From positions 1-56,095 of the forward strand of contig SVNI01000007.1 of NCBI GenBank assembly GCA_015066975.1: a stretch of DNA of 56,095 nucleotides, in the 5' to 3' direction. The stretch's first letter is position 1. Every line of letters begins with the position of its first letter. A program made the position numbers and the translations under genes. The notes under the pieces were generated by a model, which ran no database searches, was not told where the DNA came from, and saw only the letters and a list, made by a program, of their open reading frames with translations. Below, piece after piece: positions 16,409 to 24,655 of the stretch. Origin of the DNA: Ruminococcus sp. GTDB lineage: Bacteria; Bacillota; Clostridia; Oscillospirales; Ruminococcaceae.

Positions 16409-17434
16409 ATGAAAACACGCAGAAAAACCCATCCGGTTGTGAAAGTTTTATCGTTGCTGATACCCATCTTATTGATAGCTTTGTTTGTAGTATTAAGAGA
16501 TATTGCCGGATTCCGGGTCGGTTCAGATACGGATTTCGGCGCAGTCTACAAGATGAACTATCAGGGACAGACATGTTATCACTGGTATATTTTCAACGAA
16601 GACGGAACAGTCAGAGATGATGATTTTACCACTGCTGAACCATATATCTGGCAGGACGGAAACAGAGTTTCTCTCATCTTGCAGGAACATGAGGGGCTGG
16701 ACTATAAAACATTGTACTTTCAGAATGCAGAATTTCTGAATTATTATCTTGATAATGAAGAATTTGATACAGTTCCGCAGGAAGTACCGGAAATTTCCAG
16801 AAAACTGAAACTGAAATCTCAGAAAGTTGAAAAAATAACATCTGGTTCAGAGTATGTAAAGCTATACCGGCTGACTGTTCCGGAAGTACAGGAGGATTTG
16901 TATCTATGGGCAGTCAATGATGCATGGGACGAAGAAATATGGAGTGATATCAGCAAAACAAAGCCGGAAGTCATTTCGGAAAATGATGAAATCAGGCTGT
17001 TTTATACAGAACGGGACGAAAATCAGGAATCTTTGAGGATATTCAATCCGCAGGAAAGCTGGTGTTCTCATGATTATCATACAGAAGAAAACAGAACTGT
17101 TTTTATCGAACAGGCATTTGAAGATTTCAATTTCTATCAGATAAGTTATGAAAATCAGCTTGCACACACAGAACATTTTGTGAATCAGACTGCATGTGAA
17201 AAAATCTGCTCTATAGATGATGCTTATTTCCGGGCGAAGAATGAAGTCAAGATTCCTTATTCTGAAGCAACATTCCGTTCTGATTTTGTTATCGGCAGTG
17301 ACGAAGTAGTGTTCCGGTTTTGGGAAGTGACTTTCTCGCAGATGGATAATCCGGACGGCGAAATGCAGACAGTCTATCTCGATGGAGATGGAAAAACAGT
17401 TCTGATTCTGGACGGAAAGCCATATAAAGCATAA
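16409..17434 (+). CDS. Membrane-anchored protein of unknown function
   Basis: 341 residues. A basic N-terminus (KTRRKTHPVVK) and one transmembrane helix at about 12-32 suggest a signal-anchor with an outer domain of about 300 residues. That domain is rich in aromatic and acidic residues (for example CYHWYIFNEDGTVRDDDF and VYLDGDGKTVLILDGKPYK near the end). I do not recognise a domain. It lies within the flotillin operon, with GAGGTGA upstream, so a membrane-associated role is plausible. Confidence 0.7.
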   Translation: MKTRRKTHPVVKVLSLLIPILLIALFVVLRDIAGFRVGSDTDFGAVYKMNYQGQTCYHWYIFNEDGTVRDDDFTTAEPYIWQDGNRVSLILQEHEGLDYKTLYFQNAEFLNYYLDNEEFDTVPQEVPEISRKLKLKSQKVEKITSGSEYVKLYRLTVPEVQEDLYLWAVNDAWDEEIWSDISKTKPEVISENDEIRLFYTERDENQESLRIFNPQESWCSHDYHTEENRTVFIEQAFEDFNFYQISYENQLAHTEHFVNQTACEKICSIDDAYFRAKNEVKIPYSEATFRSDFVIGSDEVVFRFWEVTFSQMDNPDGEMQTVYLDGDGKTVLILDGKPYKA

Positions 17435-17448
17435 GGAGTGAAATTTTT

Positions 17449-17745
17449 ATGAGAAGTCATGATGAAAGAGATATGCTGGTGAGCAGAGGAAGGGGCGGCG
17501 GCATACCTTTTCCTGTACAGATTTTACAGATACTTGCATTCATTGTGATGATAACAGATGCTCGGATTCTGGGAGCAGTTATCTGCATTCCGACAGGAAT
17601 TCTGATGCTCAGTCAGTGCCATAAATCAAAAATAGAAAATCCTGAAGAAGGACAAACTGAACAATATGACCCGGTTGGTGTGGTCGGCGGTATCGGAATG
17701 CTGTTCTTTGGTATCTGCATCATACTGAATTATTTCTTCACATAA
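17449..17745 (+). CDS. Small membrane protein, related to the next gene product
   Basis: 98 residues with hydrophobic segments at about 23-55 and 80-97. A conserved-looking ending VGGIGMLFFGICIILNYFF resembles the end of the next protein (IGGIVSVLLGICNIINYIF), suggesting an old duplication. AAGGAG sits before the ATG. No known family recognised. Confidence 0.7.
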   Translation: MRSHDERDMLVSRGRGGGIPFPVQILQILAFIVMITDARILGAVICIPTGILMLSQCHKSKIENPEEGQTEQYDPVGVVGGIGMLFFGICIILNYFFT

Positions 17746-17755
17746 AGGGGCAGTT

Positions 17756-18130
17756 ATGGGAATTGTAAGTTTTCTGATTCCGATAGGGATGATTCTGTTC
17801 GGATTGGCAATGCTGTATGTTTCTTTCAGCTATCCGGGGCGTTTTGGCAGTCTTACTAATATGAATCACACGGGGCTGTTAGATACTGTGATTCTTGGGG
17901 GAGGATGCCTTCTGCTGGGGGCAGTGAATCTTCTGTATCATATTCCGAAACAGATTGTGATAGCAGGAACGCTGTTTCTGATTGGGGTTATGTTATTCAG
18001 GCACTGTTCTCTTGCAAAAGAACAGGAAAAAACAATTGATACTGCTAACATGAATTGGACACTTTCAATGATTGGCGGGATAGTTTCCGTTCTGTTAGGT
18101 ATCTGTAATATCATTAACTATATTTTTTAA
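17756..18130 (+). CDS. Small membrane protein, related to the previous gene product
   Basis: 124 residues with about four hydrophobic segments (FLIPIGMILFGLAMLYVSF, TVILGGGCLLLGAVNLLY, QIVIAGTLFLIGVMLF, SMIGGIVSVLLGICNIINYIF). AAAGGGGC precedes the start; 10 nt after the previous stop and 15 nt before the flotillin gene. Its C-terminal segment is paralogous to the preceding protein. Function unknown. Confidence 0.7.
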   Translation: MGIVSFLIPIGMILFGLAMLYVSFSYPGRFGSLTNMNHTGLLDTVILGGGCLLLGAVNLLYHIPKQIVIAGTLFLIGVMLFRHCSLAKEQEKTIDTANMNWTLSMIGGIVSVLLGICNIINYIF

Positions 18131-18145
18131 GTAAGGAGAATAATT

Positions 18146-19717
18146 ATGGAAAACTTTGGAGTATTGCTTGTGATTTGTGTTATCGTAGTGATTTTGTTCG
18201 CTACCTTGATTGCGATTCTGTCACGCTACAGAAAATGCCCGTCTGATAAGATTCTGGTTATCTACGGTAAAGTCGGTACAGATGAATTCGGTCAGCCAAG
18301 AAGTGCCAAGTGTATCCACGGCGGCGCGGCATTTATCGTTCCGGTGATTCAGTCTTATCAGTATCTGGATTTGACCCCGATTTCTATGAACGTTGATTTG
18401 AAAAATGCCCTCTCAAAACAGAACATCAGAATCAATGTTCCGTCCAGATTTACAGTTGGTATTTCTACCGAACCGGGAGTTATGCAGAATGCCGCAGAAC
18501 GTCTGCTCGGTCTGAAACTGATTGAAATTCAGGAACTCGCAAGAGATATTATTTTCGGCCAGTTAAGATTGATTATCGCGACTATGGATATTGAGGAAAT
18601 CAACGCCGACAGAGATAAGTTTCTGGTTGCCATTTCCAAGAACGTGGAAATCGAACTGAAAAAAATCGGTCTGAGATTAATCAACGTCAATGTAACAGAT
18701 ATTACAGATGAATCCGGTTACTTAGAGGCACTCGGTAAGGAAGCCGCTGCAAAGGCTGTCAATGATGCGAAAAAGAGCGTTGCTGAAAAGAACCGCGATG
18801 GTGAAATCGGTCAGGCAAACGCACAGCAGGAACAGCGTGTACAGGTATCCGCTGCAAATGCTGCCGCTATTGAAGGTGAAAACAGAGCAAAAGTTGCAGT
18901 GGCACAGTCCGAAGCTGTCCGCCGTGAACGTGAGGCAGAAGCCCTCCGTCAGGCAACTGCTGCCGAAGCAGTACAGTCCGCTAAAGCAAAACAGGAAGCT
19001 TATGCTGCTCAGCAGGAAGCTGAAATGACCCGTGCGGAACTCGAAAAGGCTACCCAGAAAGCAGACGTTATCGTCAAGGCTGAAATCGCTAAGGAACAGG
19101 CCGAAATCGCCGCCGAAGCTGAAGCCGAAGTCACCAGAAGAAAAGCTCGTGGTGAAGCAGATGCTATCTTTGCCAGAATGGAAGCCGAAGCAAAAGGTCA
19201 GCAGGAAATTCTGACCCGTCAGGCAGAAGGTATGAAGAAGATTGTCGAAGCTGCCGGCGGTGATGCCAATGCCGCAGTCAAACTCCTGATTGCTGAAAAG
19301 ATTGAAGATTTGGTATCTATTCAAGTCGAAGCTATCAAGAATATCAAAATTGATAAGATTACTGTCTGGGATTCCGGCAAGGGCGCAGACGGAAAGACTT
19401 CTACAGCAGATTTCATTTCCGGCATGATGCAGTCTGTACCGCCTCTGAATGAATTATTCAAACAGGCAGGTATGGAACTTCCTGACCTGTTAGGCAAAGA
19501 ACATCCGGAAGAAACGGCTGAAATTCCGACTGTTTCTGCCGAAGTTGTCGAAGAGGAAGAAGAAACTCCGGAAGAAGAAGTTTCCAAACAGGAAGAAAAC
19601 ATTCAGGAAGTATTCAGAAGCGTGAAGCAACAGCCGGAAGAAAAAAAGCCGGAATCCGGCATTGATTACAGTATTCTTCCGAAAGATGATGCTATTAATT
19701 TAGAGGATTTGACATAA
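18146..19717 (+). CDS. Flotillin-family (SPFH/band 7) protein
   Basis: 523 residues. An N-terminal membrane segment (about 4-26) is followed by RYRKCPSDKILVIYGKVG and the SPFH domain (about 30-200, with VIQSYQYLDLTPISMNVDL). A long Ala/Glu-rich coiled coil lies at about 205-375 (ANAQQEQRVQVSAANAAAIEGENRAKVAVAQSEA and related). The domain AGGDANAAVKLLIAEKIEDLVSIQVEAIKNIKIDKITVWDSG is typical of flotillins. The acidic C-terminus (about 450-523) is extra. Flotillins scaffold functional membrane microdomains. The NfeD-like gene at the start of this operon is the usual partner. Confidence 0.95.
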   Translation: MENFGVLLVICVIVVILFATLIAILSRYRKCPSDKILVIYGKVGTDEFGQPRSAKCIHGGAAFIVPVIQSYQYLDLTPISMNVDLKNALSKQNIRINVPSRFTVGISTEPGVMQNAAERLLGLKLIEIQELARDIIFGQLRLIIATMDIEEINADRDKFLVAISKNVEIELKKIGLRLINVNVTDITDESGYLEALGKEAAAKAVNDAKKSVAEKNRDGEIGQANAQQEQRVQVSAANAAAIEGENRAKVAVAQSEAVRREREAEALRQATAAEAVQSAKAKQEAYAAQQEAEMTRAELEKATQKADVIVKAEIAKEQAEIAAEAEAEVTRRKARGEADAIFARMEAEAKGQQEILTRQAEGMKKIVEAAGGDANAAVKLLIAEKIEDLVSIQVEAIKNIKIDKITVWDSGKGADGKTSTADFISGMMQSVPPLNELFKQAGMELPDLLGKEHPEETAEIPTVSAEVVEEEEETPEEEVSKQEENIQEVFRSVKQQPEEKKPESGIDYSILPKDDAINLEDLT

Positions 19718-19734
19718 CATAAGGATAATGCGTC

Positions 19735-19835
19735 ATGAAAAGCAAAAAAGATAAGGTGTTAAAGGCGGAACATTAAGCTTTATTGCCTTTATGATGCTGG
19801 GGATTATTTATTATCTCAGAGATAAGTATCAGTAA
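19735..19835 (+). pseudogene. Frameshifted small membrane peptide gene after flotillin
   Basis: AAGGATAATGCGTC before ATG is a plausible ribosome site. Frame 1 gives MKSKKDKVLKAEH and stops at 19776. In another frame from the AAAGG at about 19760 the text continues GGTLSFIAFMMLGIIYYLRDKYQ and stops at 19835. Joined, they make a typical ~33-residue one-helix membrane protein with charged ends. One missing A in the A run near 19761 would explain it. It may be a true frameshift, slippage or a sequence error. Confidence 0.5.
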
Positions 19836-19844
19836 GAAAATCAG

Positions 19845-19875
19845 AATGCCCGAATGTGTAAGTTCGGGCATTTTG
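19845..19875 (+). terminator. Terminator of the flotillin operon
   Basis: 10-bp stem AATGCCCGAA / TTCGGGCATT, 8-nt loop, T-rich tail. Confidence 0.9.
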
Positions 19876-19889
19876 TTTATCTGTTTGCA

Positions 19890-20105
19890 TTATTTGCTTC
19901 CGTATCCGAAAATTAGAAACAGCAGAATCCGGATGATGAACCATGCCACAGGTACATAAACCACCAGCCCGGCAATGCTCCAGAGTATCAGCAGAAACAA
20001 GTCTTTCCGGCTTTTCTGTTCACGCAGATGCACTGTCTGTTCTTTGATTCTGTACGGACAAAGAAATAATAATATCACATAGCCCAGAGCTAATATTTTT
20101 TCCAT
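19890..20105 (-). CDS. Small membrane protein of unknown function
   Basis: 71 residues with an N-terminal hydrophobic segment (ILALGYVILLFLCPY), a charged middle (RIKEQTVHLREQKSRKD) and a second strongly hydrophobic half (LFLLILWSIAGLVVYVPVAWFIIRILLFLIFGY). AAAGGAG lies 11 nt before the ATG, and a promoter fits at 20134-20162, supporting a real gene. No family recognised. Confidence 0.6.
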   Translation of the reverse strand: MEKILALGYVILLFLCPYRIKEQTVHLREQKSRKDLFLLILWSIAGLVVYVPVAWFIIRILLFLIFGYGSK

Positions 20106-20133
20106 GAAAACTTCACTCCTTTGTTTTTATTTT

Positions 20134-20162
20134 ATGATAGCACAAAGCAGGAAGATTGTCCA
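20134..20162 (-). promoter_or_regulatory. Promoter of the 71-residue membrane protein gene
   Basis: TGGACA, 17 nt, TATCAT on the minus strand. Confidence 0.6.
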
Positions 20163-20236
20163 GTTCTTTTTACAGAGCTCAAAGCATAAGATAAATAAAA
20201 TTCACCAAAATTTATGGAATTCAGGACTTCCTGCCC

Positions 20237-20265
20237 TTGACAAAATCTGAAAAATATGCTATGAT
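20237..20265 (+). promoter_or_regulatory. Promoter of the ddl-murI-argS operon
   Basis: TTGACA, 17 nt, TATGAT. The ~95-nt leader holds a GACTG / CAGTC hairpin (about 20278-20296) and a CATGGG / CCCATG hairpin (about 20300-20327), without a terminator. Confidence 0.88.
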
Positions 20266-20362
20266 AGTACAGACATTGACTGCGGAAAAAACAGTCATTC
20301 ATGGGATAAAATAATAAAATGCCCATGTGAGTTGCAATAATGCAAAAAGGAGTTGTATAGAT

Positions 20363-21433
20363 ATGGCAAAAATCAAAGTCGCTGTATTATTCGGCGGTGC
20401 ATCAAGCGAACATGATATTTCATTGAAATCCGCAACGCATATCATCAATAATATCCCCCGTGAGAAATATGATGTTGTATGCATCGGCATTACCAAAAAG
20501 GGAAGATGGCTTTATTATCCCGGCGATGTATCTGCAATTGCTTCCGGTGACTGGGAAAAAGACCCCGACTGTACATCAGCAGTATTATCTCCCGACACGA
20601 TTCACAAAGGCTTTCTCGTGAGTGACAACGGAAAAGTAACTGTCAAGAAAATTGATGTTGTCTTTCCGGTGCTCCATGGCAAAAACGGCGAAGACGGCAC
20701 AATTCAGGGACTCCTCGATTTAGCAAAGATTCCTTATGTCGGATGTGGCCTGCTGGCATCCGCTGCCTGCATGGATAAGGCAATGGCACATACTATTCTG
20801 GAATATCACGGTGTGCATATGGCAAAATGGGAACAGATTTTTCAGAGAGAAATGAAACATCTCGAAGAAAAATGCCGTGCCATTGCCGAAAAATTAGGCT
20901 ATCCGCTGTTTATTAAGCCTGCAAATGCCGGTTCTTCCATTGGCGTCAGCCGTGCCGGAAATGAAGCAGAACTTATCGAAGGTGTAAAAAATGCATTTAT
21001 TCATGATGATAAAGTCATTATCGAAGAATGTATTGTCGGCAGAGAACTGGAAACTGCCGTGTTCGGTTATGATGCACCGTTTGCCTCGACAGTAGGCGAA
21101 ATTGCCGCCTGCAATGAGTTCTATGATTTTGATGCAAAATATATCCTGAGTGATTCCAAGCTGACAATTCCCGCAAATCTGCCTGTTGAAAAAATCAGAG
21201 AAATTCAGGCAATTGCAGTCAAGGCCTATATGGCTATCGGATGCTGTGGTGTTTCCAGAGTCGATTTCTTCCTGAAAGAAGACGGCGAAGTTATCCTGAA
21301 CGAAATCAATACTATGCCCGGCTTCACATCTATCAGCATGTATCCAAAGCTGATGGAATACATGGGCATGAGCCCGTCTTATCTGGCTGATAAGATGATT
21401 GAACAGGCTATGACAACAGAAAGAACCTGCTGA
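20363..21433 (+). CDS. ddl: D-alanine--D-alanine ligase
   Basis: Joins two D-Ala with ATP for peptidoglycan precursors. 356 residues from the ATG preceded by AAAAAGGAG; a start 12 codons earlier has no ribosome site. ATP-grasp motifs: LFGGASSEHDIS at the N-terminus, VLHGKNGEDGTIQGLL, YVGCGLLASAACMDK, PLFIKPANAGSSIGVSRA, EECIVGRELETAV and the metal/ATP site VSRVDFFLKEDGEVILNEINTMPGFTSISMYP. Followed 20 nt later by murI, also a cell-wall gene. Confidence 0.97.
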   Translation: MAKIKVAVLFGGASSEHDISLKSATHIINNIPREKYDVVCIGITKKGRWLYYPGDVSAIASGDWEKDPDCTSAVLSPDTIHKGFLVSDNGKVTVKKIDVVFPVLHGKNGEDGTIQGLLDLAKIPYVGCGLLASAACMDKAMAHTILEYHGVHMAKWEQIFQREMKHLEEKCRAIAEKLGYPLFIKPANAGSSIGVSRAGNEAELIEGVKNAFIHDDKVIIEECIVGRELETAVFGYDAPFASTVGEIAACNEFYDFDAKYILSDSKLTIPANLPVEKIREIQAIAVKAYMAIGCCGVSRVDFFLKEDGEVILNEINTMPGFTSISMYPKLMEYMGMSPSYLADKMIEQAMTTERTC

Positions 21434-21453
21434 CATCAGAAAGGTGAAGAATT

Positions 21454-22257
21454 ATGAATCATGATGCAATTGGTGTATTTGATTCCGGTCTTGGCGGACT
21501 GACAGCAGTCAAGGCACTGAACGAGATACTTCCGAATGAAAATATTATCTTTTTCGGAGATACTGCAAGAGTCCCCTACGGAACACGAAGCCGTCAGACG
21601 ATTCTGCGCTATACAAAAGAAGATGTGGCATTTCTGCGCCGTCATCCGGTCAAGATGATTATTGCCGCCTGCGGAACGGTCAGTTCCATGCTGGGCGCAG
21701 ATTCTCCTGTAGAGGATATTCCTTTTACTGGTGTAGTATATCCGGCGGCGAAACGTGCAGCAGAAGTCACCAAAAACGGAAAAGTTGGTGTCATCGGTAC
21801 ACCAGCGACGATTCAGAGCAGCAGTTATGAAACAGCTCTGCATAACATCAACTCTGGAATCGACGTGACAGCAATGCCCTGTCCGCTTCTGGTGCATCTG
21901 GTAGAATACGGCTACACGGACAGAAACAATCAGATTACAAGGCTTGCCACGGAAGAATATCTGACTCCCATCCGGAACGCCGGAGTGGATACGCTGATTA
22001 TGGGCTGTACACATTATCCGATTATTAAAGATATTATTGCTGATATTATGGGAGAAGAAGTCACACTGCTTTCTGCCGGAGAAGAAGCCGCACGGTATGC
22101 GAAAATCTGCCTTGAAGAACAGGACTTGCTGACAGACAGTACCCAGCCGGGACATAATATTTATTATGTCAGTGACAGTGTTTCCAGTTTCCGTGAGAAT
22201 GCAAAGAATTTCCTTGCCGATGCCGCACACGGACAGGTTTTCAGCAGTCGGATTTGA
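21454..22257 (+). CDS. murI: Glutamate racemase
   Basis: Makes D-glutamate for peptidoglycan. 267 residues. Opening IGVFDSGLGGLTAVKAL, FFGDTARVPYGTRS, first catalytic Cys in IIAACGTVSS and second in MGCTHYPII. Most homologues have Cys-Asn-Thr at the first site (for example ACNTA); here it is Cys-Gly-Thr. The cysteine is kept, so activity is expected. AAAGGTG upstream; second gene of the ddl operon. Confidence 0.95.
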   Translation: MNHDAIGVFDSGLGGLTAVKALNEILPNENIIFFGDTARVPYGTRSRQTILRYTKEDVAFLRRHPVKMIIAACGTVSSMLGADSPVEDIPFTGVVYPAAKRAAEVTKNGKVGVIGTPATIQSSSYETALHNINSGIDVTAMPCPLLVHLVEYGYTDRNNQITRLATEEYLTPIRNAGVDTLIMGCTHYPIIKDIIADIMGEEVTLLSAGEEAARYAKICLEEQDLLTDSTQPGHNIYYVSDSVSSFRENAKNFLADAAHGQVFSSRI

Positions 22258-22275
22258 AAAAGAGGTGGCTGTTTG

Positions 22276-22719
22276 TTGAACGAAGAATTGAAAAATCAGT
22301 GGGCAATGACTCTGAAAAGCATTCAGTATGATGAGAATGAAAAAACAGAGACCACTTTAAATACAGAAATTTTATACTATATTGACAAGAACGGCGAACG
22401 CGTGATTTCTTATGAAGAATCAGAAACGACAGGCATGGAAGGTTCTGACATGCAGTTGAGAATTTCGCCGGATAATATGATTTCTATTATCAGAACGGGA
22501 ACGTATCAGACACATCTGGTCGTACAGCCCGGAAGAAAGCATTTCTGCCATTATGAGACCCCTTTTGGAGATTTTGCAGTAGGTATCTCTGCACGGTTCG
22601 TCAGAAACAAACTGACGGATGAAGGCGGTTCGCTCCGTCTGCGTTATACAGTAGATGCCAATTCGACATTGCTGTCTGATAATGAAATCTGGATTGATAT
22701 CAAGAAATACAGGAGTTGA
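22276..22719 (+). CDS. DUF1934 (YwiB-like) beta-barrel protein
   Basis: 147 residues from a TTG start. Two TTG codons are adjacent (22273 and 22276); the AGAGGTGG site at 22261-22268 is better spaced for 22276. DUF1934 proteins are calycin-like beta-barrels usually located next to argS, as here. Visible pattern: TETTLNTEILYYIDKNGERVISYEESETTGMEGSDMQLRIS, TGTYQTHLVVQPGRKHFCHYETPFG, LRLRYTVD. Its biochemical role is unknown. Confidence 0.82.
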   Translation: MNEELKNQWAMTLKSIQYDENEKTETTLNTEILYYIDKNGERVISYEESETTGMEGSDMQLRISPDNMISIIRTGTYQTHLVVQPGRKHFCHYETPFGDFAVGISARFVRNKLTDEGGSLRLRYTVDANSTLLSDNEIWIDIKKYRS

Positions 22720-22725
22720 CAAGTT

Positions 22726-24417
22726 ATGATAAATATGATGAAAGCAGCGCAGGAACAGCTTCGCGAAATGCTTATGCAGGCAATGGGTACACTTGTATCA
22801 GAAGGAAAAATTCCTGCTGAAGCACTGCCGGCATTTAGAATTGAAGTCCCGGCAGATAAGACACACGGTGATTTTTCATCTAATATTGCAATGGCATCTG
22901 CAAAAGCTCTGCATATGCCCCCTAGAAAAATTGCCGAACTGCTGATTGAAGCCTTTTATTTTCAGGGGTCTTATTTCGAGAGAGCCGAAACCGCAGGACC
23001 TGGCTTTCTGAATTTTTTCTTGCAGAAGAACTGGTTTTCCGATACCGTTCAGGCAATTTTGAACGAGAAAGAAGAATATGGCAAATCCGAAGACGGCAAG
23101 GGCAAAAAAGCACTTGTGGAATTCGTTTCTGCCAATCCGACAGGACCTATGCATGTCGGCAATGCAAGAGGTGCGGCACTTGGTGACGGTATCGCTTCTT
23201 TGCTGGAATGGACTGGCTGGCATACCGAACGGGAATTCTATATCAATGATGCCGGAAATCAAATTGAAAAATTTGCCACTTCTCTGGAAGTGCGCTATCT
23301 CCAGAAATGCGGAAAAGATATCGAAATGCCGGAAGATGCCTATCACGGTGCAGATATTACCGCTCATGCAGAAAATTTCTATGCCGAAAATGGTGACAAG
23401 TTCGCTGATACTGACAGCAAATCCCGCCGTGATGCGCTGGTTGCATTTGCACTTCCGCAGAATATCGCCGGTCTGGAACGTGATTTGAAAAGCTATCGCG
23501 TTGAATATGATAACTGGTTCAGTGAAAGCACACTGCATCAGAACGGCGCAGTGATGGATATTGTGAAAAAGCTGACCGATAAGGGCTACACTTACGAACA
23601 GGAAGGTGCAGTCTGGTTCAAAGCCGAACAGTTCGGCGCAGATAAGGACTTTGTACTTGTCAGAGCCAACGGCATTCCGACCTATATCGTTCCGGATATT
23701 GCCTATCACTGTGATAAGCTCGTCACCAGAAATTTTGACAAGGCTATCAACGTTCTGGGCGCAGACCATCACGGCTATGTCCCCAGACTGAAAGCTGCCC
23801 TGAAAGCACTGGATGTCGATACCGACAAACTGGATGTTGTTCTGATGCAGATGGTTATTCTGTTGAGAAACGGCGAAGTTGCAAAGCTTTCCAAAAGAAG
23901 CGGAAAGGCTATCGGACTGGTGACGCTTCTGGAAGATATTCCGCTGGATGCGGCAAGATTTTTCTTCAATATGCGCGAAGCCAATTCTCATTTTGAATTT
24001 GATTTGGATTTGGCTGTAGAAAAGACTTCGCAGAATCCTGTTTACTATGTTCAGTATGCTCATGCAAGAATTTGCAGCATCCTGAGAACATTGCAGGAAG
24101 AAGGGCTTTATCAGGAGGGCACATCCCTGAAAGACCTGCCTGCACCGGAAACACAGCAGGAAATCGAACTTATCCGTCATCTGGCAGCATTCCCGGCTGA
24201 AATTTCCGCAGCGGCAAAAATCTATGACCCGTCCAGAATTACAAAATATGCGCTGGAACTTGCAAATCTGTATCATAAATTTTATGATGCCTGCTCGGTT
24301 AAGAATGCTGAAACACCGGAACTGCGCGAATTCAGAACTGACCTTTGCCGTGCCGCCGGACAGGTATTAAGAAATGCTATGGCAATTCTGAAGATTGACT
24401 GCCCTGAAAAAATGTAA
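22726..24417 (+). CDS. argS: Arginine--tRNA ligase
   Basis: 563 residues, class I aminoacyl-tRNA synthetase. An N-terminal additional domain contains DFSSNIAM. The HIGH-like motif is ANPTGPMHVGNARGAALGD. The KMSK-like motif is KLSKRSGKAIGL, and a C-terminal DALR anticodon domain follows. The ATG at 22726 is 13 nt from AGGAG; ATG at 22735 or 22738 could also serve. Last gene of ddl-murI-DUF1934-argS. Confidence 0.97.
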   Translation: MINMMKAAQEQLREMLMQAMGTLVSEGKIPAEALPAFRIEVPADKTHGDFSSNIAMASAKALHMPPRKIAELLIEAFYFQGSYFERAETAGPGFLNFFLQKNWFSDTVQAILNEKEEYGKSEDGKGKKALVEFVSANPTGPMHVGNARGAALGDGIASLLEWTGWHTEREFYINDAGNQIEKFATSLEVRYLQKCGKDIEMPEDAYHGADITAHAENFYAENGDKFADTDSKSRRDALVAFALPQNIAGLERDLKSYRVEYDNWFSESTLHQNGAVMDIVKKLTDKGYTYEQEGAVWFKAEQFGADKDFVLVRANGIPTYIVPDIAYHCDKLVTRNFDKAINVLGADHHGYVPRLKAALKALDVDTDKLDVVLMQMVILLRNGEVAKLSKRSGKAIGLVTLLEDIPLDAARFFFNMREANSHFEFDLDLAVEKTSQNPVYYVQYAHARICSILRTLQEEGLYQEGTSLKDLPAPETQQEIELIRHLAAFPAEISAAAKIYDPSRITKYALELANLYHKFYDACSVKNAETPELREFRTDLCRAAGQVLRNAMAILKIDCPEKM

Positions 24418-24534
24418 ATTTCTCCCTGAAAAATGACAAAACGGTAACAGAAACAAATAAATTTTGTGACGAATATACAAACAAGTTGGAAAAAATTCGC
24501 CGTTTTCACGAAAATAAATAAAAAATTAACACTA

Positions 24535-24568
24535 TGTTCATACTATGTTCATAACTGTATGTTACAAT
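24535..24568 (+). promoter_or_regulatory. Direct-repeat regulated promoter of the cdaR-ftsE-ftsX operon
   Basis: An 11-bp tandem repeat ACTATGTTCAT (24531-24541, 24542-24552) contains two TGTTCAT heptamers at 24535 and 24546. The second ends exactly 10 nt before TACAAT (24563-24568). There is no good -35 hexamer, so the repeats take its place, as at activator-dependent promoters of PhoB/OmpR-class regulators. The same geometry occurs at 52951-53006 and 53203-53236. Confidence 0.6.
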
Positions 24569-24655
24569 TTGTAATATGTAAAGAACGCACTAAAAATATG
24601 CTGGTAACTACAGATAAAATTGGTAATTTTTTGAAAACAGAAAGGAAGTCAGCTT

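Noticed and set aside
22876-24276. Long minus-strand open frame (466 codons) opposite argS
   Set aside because: A shadow of argS codon use; composition is Cys/Phe-rich and no domain is recognisable.
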